Shown one piece after another: positions 10,986 through 21,909 of a stretch of DNA of 64,000 nt. A model generated the notes under the pieces. That model was not told the origin of the DNA and ran no database searches. It saw nothing but the letters and a program-made list of their open reading frames with translations. The stretch's first letter is position 1, and each line of letters opens with the position of its first letter. The stretch is from Micropterix aruncella (Eukaryota > Arthropoda > Insecta > Lepidoptera > Micropterigidae). The stretch is from the NCBI GenBank assembly GCA_944548615.1, contig OX155951.1, positions 36,494,416 through 36,558,415 of the forward strand. The letters run 5' to 3'. The position numbers and the translations under genes are program-made.

Positions 10986-11995
10986 CGTCTATTGACACCA
11001 CCTGCATCCGCCGTAATTTTTGAAATATATACAAAACAAACCGCGAACACAGTTAACGCCGAACCTGTACCTTGAAATTTAAGTTGTTTAAACACGCCAC
11101 ACTGCACAGCTTTAAGCTTACTTGATAGCTATTGCAATAGAAACCCAATATCATTAGGGTTTCCTCCTACCATTTCTGATGAAATAGTCAAAGTCTCCAA
11201 AGTTTAATTAACATACTATATGCTGATTATTTTTTATTTAATGTAATTGCCTATTTTGAGTTACAATAATTTTTTATACATTTATTTTTTACTTACTATT
11301 ATGACGACTTTTATATGTGGTTTGTGGGATTTATACTATTTTTCGTTCCTATTATTAAGTATTCATATTTTGGCTGACGTTTCAAAGACATACTTTTTAG
11401 TATAGAAAATATAAAAAGTTTATATTTGGGATATAAAAATATTTATGTGATTACCGTATATTATTATTTCTTATTCGTAATTAATTTAAAACTAATTTTC
11501 CTGATGTATCGATGCTAAAATACTATGCTGACGATTATATATTGTATGCCTTTCTAGAAAACTGTATTCAATCTGATGTACCTGAAGATTTGTACAACCT
11601 ACGTTCAGTTGATAATAAATGATCTTATCTTTACTTATTTTATGCCGTAACTATTGCCTGCAGTATCGCCTCCTTCTTGTAATATATGTTGAGAATAATA
11701 TGGTTATATATTATTATTTGCAAATTATACTTTATTTGAACATATTTCAATATCTGACTATATTTCATTTATTATTGGGCTGTGTATGTTTTAACTATCA
11801 GCCTTAGACACATCCATTCATCATGTTTATTAAACGTAGGCATTTCCCAATCTTGTTATGCGACTTATTTCATGGCCGTGTGAGTGGATTTTATTATAAT
11901 TATTCTTCACCAGATTTCATGTTTTAATGATTTCATTTTATTATTTTTTTTTATGCTGTGAAATATATTGGAAATATTTAAAACCACAACTAGAG
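10986..11995. other. AT-rich stretch, nothing recognised
   Basis: Contains the presumed 5' flank of the mariner relic and then AT-rich sequence. The short open frame at 11619-11807 has no recognisable motif. Confidence 0.45.
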
Positions 11996-11999
11996 TTGT

Positions 12000-12640
12000 C
12001 AACTACAACGAGCGAGCCCGTCACCTCAGGAAGTTTTAACGATTAGTCGTTCTATCTCCCTGGAGTGAGCGCAGAAACTTGGACAAAATAGTCCACCGTA
12101 AGAGGCCAACGCCTTAACCGCGAGATAGCCAGGAGTGTTACCCAGCGGGCTTACACTCACGCCCTTACTTCCAATTGCGACCAGATTACTCCAGTCTATC
12201 GATTGGTTACGAGTTCGAGGTCGCTTGCGCGGTCCTTACCTTTACGAAGCGGTGAAACGGTGTATACCGAATATATCGCGGACCACGGCATCCGTTGCCC
12301 GGCTGGTCACCCAGGATCGGGTAGCTGATGGTCGTTTCAAGAGCAGTCGCCGTAAGGTCCGCAACCACCCCCGCTCTATAGGAAACAGTACTGCTTCCAG
12401 ACTCCCCCGACTGTTAGTGAGAGTGCGCAATCGATTGGCTTATGCCGCATGGTGCGCAGACCGTCCAGGAGCGCCAGATGATTAATTCCAGGGCAAACTT
12501 ACCATACGGCCAGAGTCCTACCCAGGCTCGCACTTCATGCGTGGAGGCCGTCGGATAGGTGTTGACCCGCGAGTGTGACCAACCCTGAACAGAATGGGTC
12601 TTCGTGGCCAACTCAGCAAGGGCCCCTTAGCTCCCACATT
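12000..12640 (-). repeat. GC-rich dispersed repeat family A, copy 1 (minus)
   Basis: Read on the minus strand it shares long blocks with 28700-29815 and 45300-45960: TGTTCAGGGT-GGTCACACTC, GGGTCAACACC, GGAGTCTGGAA-CAGTACTG, TTACGGCGACTGCTCTTGAA, CGTAACCAATCG, and a terminal GTGACGGGCTCGC-CGTTG. Coding frames within it are not conserved between copies. Its class is not recognised; a non-autonomous retroelement or the UTR part of a LINE are possible. Confidence 0.65.
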
Positions 12641-12676
12641 AAAACCACAATGATGACTCCCTTAGCTTCACATTTA

Positions 12677-13255
12677 GGGCGCCTTTTCACTGGCGGTTAG
12701 CCGCAAGGCGGCTAGCCGCGCGGCACGCCGCTCGCTCGCGTTCGTTCCGCGGCTAGCCGCCTGGCGCCGCGCCGCGCGGCTAGCCGCCTTGCCCCGCGGC
12801 CTGCCGCGTCGTTCTCTTGCAGCGAGCCAGGCGCCAGTTTCATTGAGAAAGCGGACGAAAATGGACGCCGTTGAAGCAGCTTTAATTATTTACGTGTATT
12901 GTAGAGAAATGGAGAGAAATAAAAAATGGAATGGCGGAAGGCGGCGGAGGCTACGCAATGTGTAGCAGGGAGGGGGCCACGCAGCTCGCCGCGCGGCGCG
13001 CCGCGCTGCGAGCCGCCAATACAAACATTGAACGCGCGGCTCGCCGCGCGGTACGCCGCCAGTGAAAATTGCCAGGGCGGTGCGGCGTGCCGCATTCAAC
13101 CGCGTTGGATGATGACGGCCGCGCGGTCGACTGCGGCGCGCCGCATAGTGAAAAGGATAGAAACGCGTTTCCATACATTCTCTTTGCAAGACCTTTCCCG
13201 CGGTACGCCGCCGCGGCTAGCCGCTTCGCGGCTAACCGCCAGTGAAAAGGCACAC
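12677..13255. mobile_element. Harbinger-like MITE with TTA target duplication
   Basis: A 579-bp element has terminal inverted repeats whose shared core is GCCTTTTCACTGGCGGTTAG followed by CCGC. It is flanked by TTA on both sides (12674-12676 and 13256-13258). A 3-bp TWA duplication with G-rich CCTTTTCACTGG-type termini is what PIF/Harbinger elements show. The interior is very GC-rich and packed with imperfect GCGGC..GCCGC palindromes, including a second TIR-like CCGCCAGTGAAAA at about 13059. Open frames on both strands here are by-products of the GC content. No transposase is encoded. Confidence 0.8.
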
Positions 13256-13258
13256 TTA

Positions 13259-13945
13259 AAACCACAATGGCGTTTTTTTCTGACACAACCGTGGCACTCC
13301 GTTGCCTCAGGAAGCGAGCTCGTCTTATCACAGGAGTGCCTATGCAGCAAGGCGGTATCGGTTTCACTTTACTCGGCACATTAGGAAAACAAACTTTTAC
13401 ATTTAACTTATGCGCAATTTAGCCTGAGCTCAGAGATATGTATTCCTAAATTTAGACGCATATAGCGGTAATTTCGAAGTTGTAAAATATATTTATTTTG
13501 TTATCTTGCATTTGAATATACATATATGTAACTGATTAATAAAAAAAACAGATAAATATAGATTTTGCGTCACTCCTAACAAGGCAGGGACAACTCCAAG
13601 GAATACACAAATTGTATATAATATCAATTTTTCTATGTAATTTTATGAAAATATATTTGCGAATCTAAATATCAAAATGTTTCCCAAACTGTTAAATTAA
13701 AATAAAAAAAAAACAAAAAAAAATAATAAAAAAAAATAATATTTAAAAAAAAAAAAAAATCATTTAATAATAAAAGTAGTCGGAAATAGTTATTATATCT
13801 TTGTTTAATTTTATTTTTCACTCCTAATTTACAGATATTTAGTACTAAGTTTTTAATACAGTTTCTGCATTTTTTTTTTGTGATCAAAAGAAAATTTAAA
13901 TTTTTCAATATACTAATAATAATTTCGACGAAACGATTTGTACTG
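13259..13945. other. Unassigned, then AT-rich
   Basis: 13259-13400 is GC-balanced with no known motif. 13400-13945 is AT-rich, with a dense A/T homopolymer block at 13695-13760. No gene seen. Confidence 0.45.
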
Positions 13946-13947
13946 GG

Positions 13948-14240
13948 AACGATGGCGTTTCTTTGTGAACTAAAACTGAAATAATTCAAGGGAACGAGAT
14001 AGAGCAATACGTTAGAGCGGAATATGAAACAAACAATCGTCGATAAAAACTACCTGTCGAACTTATACTCGTCCAAATATATTTGAACACATTTCGTGCG
14101 GTGTTAGATTTAGAGGTTTTATCTTTGGTGGGTAGTTTTAATGGAAAAATTGACAACCGGTAATTTCTCATTCCGCTCTAGCGTATTGCACTGTCTCGTT
14201 TACACGAAATAATTTCAGGTCACGAAGAAACGCAATCTAG
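13948..14240. mobile_element. MITE with long inverted repeats
   Basis: The inner 31-bp arms, ACGAGATAGAGCAATACGTT at 13994 and its inverted partner ending at about 14202, match with few changes. Pairing extends outward through GCGTTTCTT(Y)GTGA on both sides, giving arms of about 75 bp with small gaps. The middle (about 140 bp) is unique. No coding capacity. Confidence 0.65.
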
Positions 14241-14496
14241 CCCACTATTTATACAAACACATTATTAGGCAAGCACTCACAAAATTTATTATTTACCTTA
14301 GAACAGTTCCCGGCCTAGTTAGGGGACTCAGTTAGGGGAATCAATTCATTTTATGTTAGGGATTCTATTTTTTAACATATTTTTGTTAATAGTTCCTGAG
14401 CTAAAATTGTTTACCCACATATATTTGCATTAACCCAAAACTCTATTTGCATTAAAAACTCTAAATACAAAATATTACGTAGTAAAAATAAAAATC

Positions 14497-14530
14497 TGAA
14501 TTTACTCTAGTATACTAGAGTGAATTCAGA
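14497..14530. repeat. 34-bp near-perfect palindrome
   Basis: Both halves read CTGAATT(T/C)ACTCTAGTA towards the centre TATA, with one mismatch pair. It stands alone in AT-rich DNA. Confidence 0.6.
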
Positions 14531-15300
14531 CTGTATATTTTGATACGTCATATTTTTTATTTTTTTTATACATAGACAATTTATATTTTCAGAGATGTAA
14601 GGTTGTGTTATTATTTTAAGAATTGTATGCTTATCAACCCATTTTCATATATGGATTCCATATTAAATCGGTTTAAAATGTGTAAGTATCGCAGTCGTCT
14701 CCCGGTTAACTAACTAGTAAAAAAAACTTTTCCCATGGAGACTAGAATTAGATCGTCACGTACGTCTACGTGTCGTGGTTTCTTAGCTGTCAGCGCGTCG
14801 GCGCATCGCAGGGATACTTTATAATCGCACCTTGATTGGTAGCAGGCCGACTTATGATGACATTGGCATGAGGCTCACGGCGGCGGCCGTCTATCAATAT
14901 GGAGTAGGCGTGGATCGAGCAGTCTCACATGACGCGGATTCCACTCGACACGTCGCTGCGTGCCTGTCTAGGCGACCACTGACTGGGCAGCGGCAACTCA
15001 GCGGCAACCCAGTGGCGATCCTTCGTAGATTTCTCTGTGCGAGTAGGTAGGTGCACATCCGGCCGCACCGCCCGGCGCAATCGCATCAATAATGCGCGGC
15101 GCTGATTGGCCCATTTGTGATGCTAAATTGTGCGTGCTCTGCACACCTAAACCTTGGACTATCGCTTCCTCGTTTATGTAGTTATGGATCTACATATGAA
15201 TGACTTTGTCATACGAACCGATCGTCTAAGATGAGGTCATTATAGTAGCAAAGAAACAAAGGCAATGTTGGGGTCGATAGTTAATAGGGGCTTTAAACCC
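14531..15300. other. GC-richer unassigned stretch (14750-15130)
   Basis: 14750-15130 is clearly richer in G+C than its surroundings and contains CGCATCGCAG, GCGGCGGCCGTC and CGGCCGCACCGCCCGGCGCA blocks. It could be single-copy host DNA such as an untranslated exon or promoter, or a repeat with no second copy here. No reading frame is convincing. Confidence 0.3.
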
Positions 15301-15307
15301 TTTAAGG

Positions 15308-15420
15308 ACCATAAGCTTTGCGTTAGATAATGGAATTTTTTGATACGTAAAACTGTTAAGGGCGATATAAATAACCATATGTCAAGTTGTGTGAAAATTG
15401 GTTCAATAGGTTTTGTTTTA
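15308..15420 (-). repeat. Dispersed repeat, minus-strand copy of 6965-7069
   Basis: The reverse complement carries the same order of blocks as 6965-7069 (CTATTGAACCAATTTTCACA, AACTTGACATA, CGCCCTTA, GCAAAGCTTATGG), with a small insertion near the middle. Confidence 0.6.
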
Positions 15421-15970
15421 AATTATGGGTTATAAGTGACTCCGTGGTCCATAAAGAAATTTTCAGGAAAAATAGACGGGGTATTTTCAAACATTTTTTT
15501 TGCTATTATTACGATCCTCATGTCTCTATTATATGGAAAACTATTTTTTTTTCGTATTCTATAATTTATAGAATGATTTTTTAAATGCCTTATAACTTGA
15601 AGAAAAGTCATATTCTGTAATGCTGCAACTGATACTTTGGTTAAATAATAATAAATAGTTAGTAAATATCGCTAAAACAAATTATTTGACAGGGCATCAA
15701 ATATTGATATTCATTTTCATATTATTTATTACCAATTGTTGGTTGAACATACTTGACGTGCATATTAAATTAGCGACTAAACAGAATTCCTTTTCAGTAT
15801 AAGTAGGCACAATCTTCCGTTTCGCCCTATATACAATGATCCTAAATGTAATTAAAAATGTAAATAAGGCATAACTCGAACCTGTCCAGTCAAGAAGAAC
15901 TATATTTTTTCCGGAAGTTAAAAGAATGCTTTTTTTTTTAAATACATCAGTGATATTTTTTAATTTTAAT
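15421..15970. other. AT-rich stretch, nothing recognised
   Basis: No conserved motif; the short overlapping open frames at 15387-15611 look random. Confidence 0.45.
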
Positions 15971-15972
15971 TT

Positions 15973-16070
15973 GCGATAAAACGAGTCTCATTTGAATACT
16001 TCAGATTTAGAAGTAGGTACTCGTACCTACTTCTAAATCTAAAGTATTCAAAGGAGACTTGTTTTATCGC
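15973..16070. repeat. 98-bp hairpin with 47-bp arms
   Basis: Arms 15973-16019 and 16024-16070 match at 44 of 47 positions around the 4-nt loop CTCG; they begin GCGATAAAACGAGTC and end TTAGAAGTAGGTA. Weaker pairing of the flanking AATTTTAATT tracts continues outward. It is probably a small foldback element. The stem is long enough to act as a hairpin RNA if transcribed. Confidence 0.8.
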
Positions 16071-16099
16071 TATTTCAAATTAAAAAAAGATACTTTTTG

Positions 16100-16960
16100 C
16101 TCAAAATTATAATAATTACAATCAGCGTGATGTGATTTTTAATTTACTTAAAGTTTTATGAAATATTCAACATTCTTAAATATCTGAGCAAATTGAAATC
16201 AAATAATGACACGGTTTGAATCAAAATTAAATAATACCTCTAAATTAGTGTAAGAAATAAAAAACAATAGAAAACCAGCGAAGTTAAATAAGATCTCGCA
16301 AATAAATTCAATAAATAAATAATCCAATCAAAATTAAATTAAATCTGAAAATCAATTCTAATTAAAATCAAATAATAATTACGATTGAATTAAATATTAT
16401 CTCAAAATTATTGCTAATATAAATCAATAATTAAAATACTTTTAATCAAAATTATATAAAATGTTAAAATCAATGCAAACTAATATTAAATAATAATGAA
16501 CCTTATTCCAAAATTAAAATAACAGATACCTACCTATAATCAAAATAATAATTGATAAAAAATAAAAAAATAAAATAATAGATTGAGAAAATAGATGTTA
16601 AAGAAAATAGATTAGAAAATAAATTTAGAAAATAGATTACTAAATTTGGGTAACTTTAATATAAGTGCATTTTATATATTGTTGGTGAAATAGTTATTTA
16701 AAAATATTATTAAAAAAATTCCATGTATTTTTAAATAATTTTAAATATGGACAGAAACATATTGGGCAGTTTATATACAAAATTTAATAAGGTAGGCATG
16801 TTAAATGGAAAAGGGTAAATGAATACCCAAAATATTTTTATTAAATAAGAAATGGCTATATATTGATTAGAAGCTTGTTTCGATTACCAACTTCAGTCCT
16901 GTGGGATACCCTTTTCTCTTTGACTCATTTTATTTAAATAATAATAAATTAATAGTTTAA
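16100..16960. other. AT-rich degenerate repeat stretch
   Basis: Dominated by irregular variants of AATCAAAATTAAATAAT, with no fixed period. No gene. Confidence 0.5.
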
Positions 16961-16969
16961 AAAAAACAC

Positions 16970-17316
16970 TAAAAACACGCTTTTATAAATGCACGTAAAA
17001 ACCAAAAAATGCCTATCTTCCGGCTTCATCATCAGACCCTGAAACCTAATCGTGGTAAAAGTTCATTCCAAGACTTTTATAACAAGTCCAAACACAGCTA
17101 TGATACGATGTTCTATCATGAATTTTCAGTTCATATCTTCCGACTCCATCATCAGATCAGTTCGACAGTACCATATTATTGTATTGTCATTAGAACTACA
17201 TAGAAGCTGCCAATTTTCACGACGCTACGATCCTTGGAAGATGGTTAAATTAGTTACCTTAGATTCCATTACATAGTTATATAAAAAATAGTTACATAAT
17301 AAAAGCGTATTAAAAA
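16970..17316 (+). mobile_element. Family B element, copy 1
   Basis: Bounded by inverted termini AACACGCTTTTATAA (left) and TAATAAAAGCGTATTAA (right). Inside is one and a half copies of a 120-bp unit (CCGGCTTCATCATCAGACC ... CAAGTCCAAACACAGCTATG) and a conserved right-hand part ending ATCCTTGGAAGATGGTTAAA. A 64-codon frame at 17009-17203 encodes the 40-residue repeat (IFRLHHQTLKPNRG). Related to 33150-33676 and 63280-63667. Confidence 0.7.
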
Positions 17317-17390
17317 TGAGTGAAATGAAGTAGATATTCAAATATTTCAATTGAATTATTAATTATTTCTTTTTTAAATAAAGTTAAACT

Positions 17391-17600
17391 TTACTTGGGA
17401 GTACATTTTTCATTCTCGTATTGCAGTCGCGCGTCAAGTTGTTCCCATGGGTCATGGCTCATGTTCGACATGGGTAACTCACTCACAATCGCAAATGCAT
17501 TCACATAATCACCGCGAAAACCAAGGTCCAACAAGATCCGTATAATCCAAAAAATACATTTATAAACATGGAAAATGATCTGACGAATGTCAAACATGAC
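17391..17600 (-). other. Unassigned open frame, possible terminal exon
   Basis: A minus-strand frame runs from about 17620 to a stop at 17388. It has a hydrophobic stretch (VYKCIFWIIRILLDLGF) and a charged tail ending NEKCTPK. Upstream, TTATTCTGCAG at about 17740 on the minus strand resembles a splice acceptor, but the frame does not stay open back to it. No family recognised; it could be chance. Confidence 0.15.
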
Positions 17601-17838
17601 GAGTATGATGCCAGCGAATCGAGATTCCGCGTACGATATTCAATTTTGTTGAATGCTGACCATTCTGCTGAACGGAACGATTGACGCCTTGAATGTAAAC
17701 ACCGACAAGTGGTTGATTAGCCCGACTTTACACCACTGCAGAATAAGCCGCAATAAAAACATATTAAGTCAATCCAATTAAAATTTAAAATTGCACAACA
17801 TATACTTGAACTTGGTAGAAATGAGGTGGAAAAGGTAA

Positions 17839-17995
17839 TCCTACTAATATTATAAACGCGAAAGTTTGTATGTATGTATGGATGTTTGTTACTCTTTCAC
17901 TCAAAAACTACTGAATGGATTTTGATGAAACTTTACAATAATATAGCTTACACATCAGAATAGCACATAGGCTATAATTTATAAAGATACAGTGT
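17839..17995 (+). mobile_element. Helitron-like 5' fragment
   Basis: Starts A|TCCTACTAATATTATAAACG and continues through GAAAGTTTGTATGTATGTA and ACTACTGAATGGATTTTGAT. Truncated after ATTTATAAAGATA. Same family as 18093-18313 and 62179-62405. Confidence 0.7.
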
Positions 17996-18092
17996 GAATT
18001 ATCTAAAATATAATGATAACTGTCAAGTAAGTAGGAAAAAAATCTAAGAAATTGACATTCGAAATTTAAATTCTATCCTACTATCCTACTAA

Positions 18093-18313
18093 TCCTACTA
18101 ATATTATAAACGTGAAAGTTTGTATGTATGTATGGATGTTTGCTACTCTTTCACCCAAAAACTACTGAATGGATTTTGATGAACCTTTACAATAATATGG
18201 CTTACACATCAGAATAACACATACGCTATAATTTATAAAGATATATGGTTTTCTATCATCATTATCACAATTTTCCATCACCACGCAGGTGAAACCGCTG
18301 GACGCAAGTAAGT
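18093..18313 (+). mobile_element. Helitron-like non-autonomous element
   Basis: Begins A|TCCTACTAATATTATAAACG and ends near GGTGAAACCGCTGGACGCAA, where the intact family has a hairpin followed by CTAG (see 62179-62405). Here the last bases are mutated. About 220 bp, no coding capacity. A common lepidopteran repeat type; the class follows from the TC start, terminal hairpin and A/T insertion context. Confidence 0.7.
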
Positions 18314-18314
18314 C

Positions 18315-18885
18315 ATATTTTAAAGTAAAGGTCTGCATTATTATTATTGTCATACATTGCATTACATTGTATATTTTTATTATTATTTATTTATTTGTTC
18401 TACAAACTTCATATTACGACATTTTATATTAATTGTCATTTCGATGACCATGCTATATCGATATTTTAAAATATAATTATAAGTTTAATTTGAATTCACT
18501 TATCTCTTTTATATTTTATCTAATTTTGTATGCTTTATTTTAATAGAGCCTTCCTTGGTAAGGGCTAGTTAGGGGCTATGGCCTAGTTAGGCAGATTCAG
18601 CATTTAATACAATTGTAAATTTATGTTTTTGGATGAATAAATTATTATTATTCTTTAAGCCAAATTTAAATAACTCAGTAAGCAGGATATACATCAAATT
18701 TGTTACATATTATTCTACAGAAATAAATAACTCTACGATAAATATTAAATAAATGAAATTACTAACTTGTTTCTAATATTCAATTATTCCTACGACCTTC
18801 AGCGTAGACAAAGCTTTTCTAATATTTTATCTTGCTTATAACTATATTGATGTATTGGTGATGGCTTGGAAGTCATACCATTGAT
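18315..18885. other. AT-rich stretch, nothing recognised
   Basis: No gene, structured repeat or conserved motif identified. Confidence 0.45.
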
Positions 18886-18888
18886 TAT

Positions 18889-18985
18889 GAGGGTATTAAA
18901 TTGCTCAATGCCGTACTATGTCCCAGCAGCTAGGATTTTAATGTGAAACGAGTTACAAACGATAATTTATCTACATAGCCCCCAG
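18889..18985 (+). repeat. Dispersed repeat family E, copy 2
   Basis: Matches 7694-7785 in GGGTATTA(A/G)A-TGCTCAATGC, CAGCTAG(G)ATTTTA and CTACATAGCCC. Confidence 0.5.
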
Positions 18986-20555
18986 GATATTTTATATGCT
19001 AGACAAAAAATTAAAAATGTTTGTGCCGATGTCTTCTTTAAAAGTCTTAGCTTTGGTTTATATTGACTTGATTAAAATAAAATAATAAAATTTATCATTT
19101 TTGAGATAAAGATTTGTGTAACTGTTTTTAAATAAAAATGTGAAAAAATATCTGCATATGTTTTCTTAATAATCAGCCAAATATTTGGAAATAAAAAAAA
19201 AACACAAAATCTTTATGAATTAAAAAAACACGGAAACGTGACGAAAGAGGAAAAGGAAACGAAAAATAAATATTATACATATACTCAAAAATTACATTTC
19301 ACGTCGATCGTGTAATACGGGTGATCGTGAACGATATGAAAAATATTCTCGATGCATTCGCTGACCGATATAAAAACGGATTGATGTTTTTCTTTGTCTG
19401 CCCGATAAGGATCGTTCAGCTCATCAATAAGGACTGCATTTTTATTGAAGTGTTGAAGCCATAAAAATAGCAGGTCAAGATCTTTGTCTTTCCGATGATG
19501 TATTTTCATTGAATGGCACTTTGTGGCACGGGTTGTGGAGGTTCTTTCTGTCCTTGAGCTTGTCGATATTTGAAAATCTTGACACTCTCGCAATATAATG
19601 TCTTTTCAGTCAGAGTCCGAAGTTAAATCTACTGATAATTTTTTTCTGTAGGTTTGTCATATTTTGAATAGTATTTTGATACGAAAATCTTGAGATCACG
19701 ATCAGCACACAACAAGAACAAAAGCCATATAATAAGTGTCGAATATAGCTTTAAGCTGATAACTCTCAGTTATATAAAGGTGTCATTTAAAGCAATTTAG
19801 CATATATTACCTTTTAGTCATATATTTTCGTCATATACAGCGTCTTAGTCGAATAAGGGTGGTATAATCGCTAAAAAGCATACAAATTTATAACCATTTT
19901 ATAACTAACAGCTGTATAGTAGTCGAATAAATAACCTTTATAGAACAGACAAAATAAAAGCTACTATATTATCGTTGCTCCACCAAAGGCTATATAGTGG
20001 TTAGAAGACCCACCCTTCTAAAGCTAATAGTCATATTGAAGCTTATAGGACCTCAATTACGCAGCTTATAGTTTTATAAAGGTTATATTAAAGTTGCAGA
20101 TGCCATATAACAGAAGCGGCCATTTTTTCACGAATAATAATAACCAAAATTTTTGTATTATGTTTTTAATGGTATTTGAAGTCATAAAATACACGTATTA
20201 TAGGTAAATCCTATTTCAGAGTATGTGAACAATAGATTCCTTTTTACTGCGAAAAATAAAATTTATTTACAAAAAAACTTTAAACCGAAATTATGAATTA
20301 AAATTGACTTAAAGTAATAATATTTTTAAGGTTCGTTAAAATTTTGTTATACAAGTTACTTAATATTGTCGATGAAATGATGTCCGCTAACGAATTTTGT
20401 GTATTAAACTACAATACAATCATTTTAAAGTCAATAAAATGCAAGTCATTAGTAGCCATTAGGAATTCTATGTTTGCGACGGCAAATGATGCAGCTTTGT
20501 TTCGTTTTTTGATGATATATATATGATTTATTTATAAATCCATACAAAGACATGA
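18986..20555. other. Unassigned AT-rich stretch
   Basis: A 102-codon minus-strand frame at 19285-19593 has no recognised motif and no supporting context. 19740-20110 contains many variants of CTATATA/TATAGCT in both orientations, suggesting a decayed structured repeat. Nothing else supported. Confidence 0.35.
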
Positions 20556-20557
20556 AT

Positions 20558-20920
20558 ATTTACGGAATGTTTTTAATCAGAATTTTTATTTGACACTACA
20601 TACGATACATTTTGGTTAATTTATTGACATTTGGACATTTAGACAACTATTTACTTAACATTTCGACAGTTCACGATATATTTTTATTAATGTATTGACA
20701 TTTAGAGATATGGACATTTAGACAAGTATTTACTTGATATTTTGTCAGTTAAAGATACTCTGTGACACTCAAAATTACATAACGATTCTAACAATACCAC
20801 ACACGTCTAAATCGGTTCAAGCGTTTAAAAGTTATGGTGGAATAAAAAATACGGAAAAGATACGTAGATGAAAGCTAAACATATTACACTCCTTTTTTAT
20901 TGGGCAGTGGTATAAAAAGA
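20558..20920 (+). repeat. Dispersed repeat family C, copy 1
   Basis: Ends with ACACTCCTTTTTTATTGGGC followed by AGTGGTATAAAAA. Contains the GACATTTGGACATTTAGACA motif twice. Other copies: 51424-51706 (+), 54274-54345 (-), 60600-60893 (+) and 61824-62140 (-). Confidence 0.6.
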
Positions 20921-20949
20921 CTCATTGCGGATAAAGATACAAGCAATTA

Positions 20950-21320
20950 AAATTCTTCAAAGTAGCTTGCTTCCGCGTCGGAACACCCGGGGCGCCAACG
21001 TTTTTCCCAGTCGCTGAACGCACCCTGGAAGGCGTCAACAGGAACCACTTTCAAGCACCTCGTCGTCGCTTCTTTGACGGCTTCCAAAGTCTTAAATTGG
21101 TGGCCCTTGAGTTCCTCCTTGATCCTCGGAAATAAGAGGAAGCCTGGTGGTACTAAGTCGGACTGTACGGCGGCTAGGGCAGTGTTGTCACACCGCGTTT
21201 AGCTAAGTATTCCTTGACAATGAAGGCGGTGTGCGACTGCACGTTGTCATAATGAAGACATTAAGTGCTGGCGATCTCCTTCCTAACGCGTTTCTGGAGC
21301 CATAACATTTTATCGTGTAA
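20950..21320 (-). pseudogene. Mariner transposase C-terminal relic (D34D type)
   Basis: Minus-strand translation gives LQKRVRKEIAST, then LHYDNVQSHTAFIVKEYLAK, RGVTTLP, PPYSP and, after a frameshift, DLVPPGFLLFPRIKEELKGH followed by QFKTLEAVKEATTRC and EASYFEEF. This is the classical mariner C-terminal half. The spacing from the D of YDN to the third catalytic position is 34 residues, but that position reads G in PPGF instead of D. Frameshift plus lost catalytic residue make it dead. The N-terminal half was not recognised to the right of 21320. Confidence 0.7.
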
Positions 21321-21900
21321 CGCTTAAAACGCGGCGTCTTAAAATTTCAACGCGTCACTGAAATAAGGGTTCGAACTAGCAGCGATGGGCACTGTGGCTG
21401 TTCCACGGAACAGTCTGCAGGCAACTATCGTTAGCGTCCCTAAACCCCCCACCACCTTTTCTGAATAGCGGCTTGCTTCGGCAACGCAAGGTCATTTTTT
21501 AATTTTTTAATTTTATTTATAGCAATGTACATAATAAGCAACAAGCGTAATAAATTATATTTAATATCTACTCTTAAATAAAACCCACAGCAAGTTGTGT
21601 CACGCTTATAGTGAAGATCGGTCCCATGTCGCCCAACTAAGTATGAACACTTGTTCTAGGGCAGACATATTAAACAAATACTAGTTTTAAAAGAAAACAT
21701 AATCAAAAGAAGAAAAAAAAGTAGTTTAAACAAAAAGAAAAAAAGCGAAAATAAAAAAAAAACAATTTGTAAATATATAATTATAATAAAATAAAATATT
21801 GAAGTAAATAGATAATTAAATACACATATCCTTCGGTTAATAATACACTAATACATTCAACCTACTATTGGGACATACACTGTATAATCATTGATTGAGT
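21321..21900. other. Unassigned; possible mariner flank, then AT-rich
   Basis: 21321-21490 may be the eroded N-terminal half of the neighbouring mariner. 21500-21890 is AT-rich with no recognisable content. Confidence 0.35.
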
Positions 21901-21909
21901 AGAAACTTG

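Noticed and set aside
12135..12485. 116-codon frame in family A
   Set aside because: The frame is not preserved in the other two family A copies.
12926..13384. 152- and 142-codon overlapping frames on both strands
   Set aside because: They lie in the GC-rich palindromic MITE interior, where stop codons are rare by composition; no motif.
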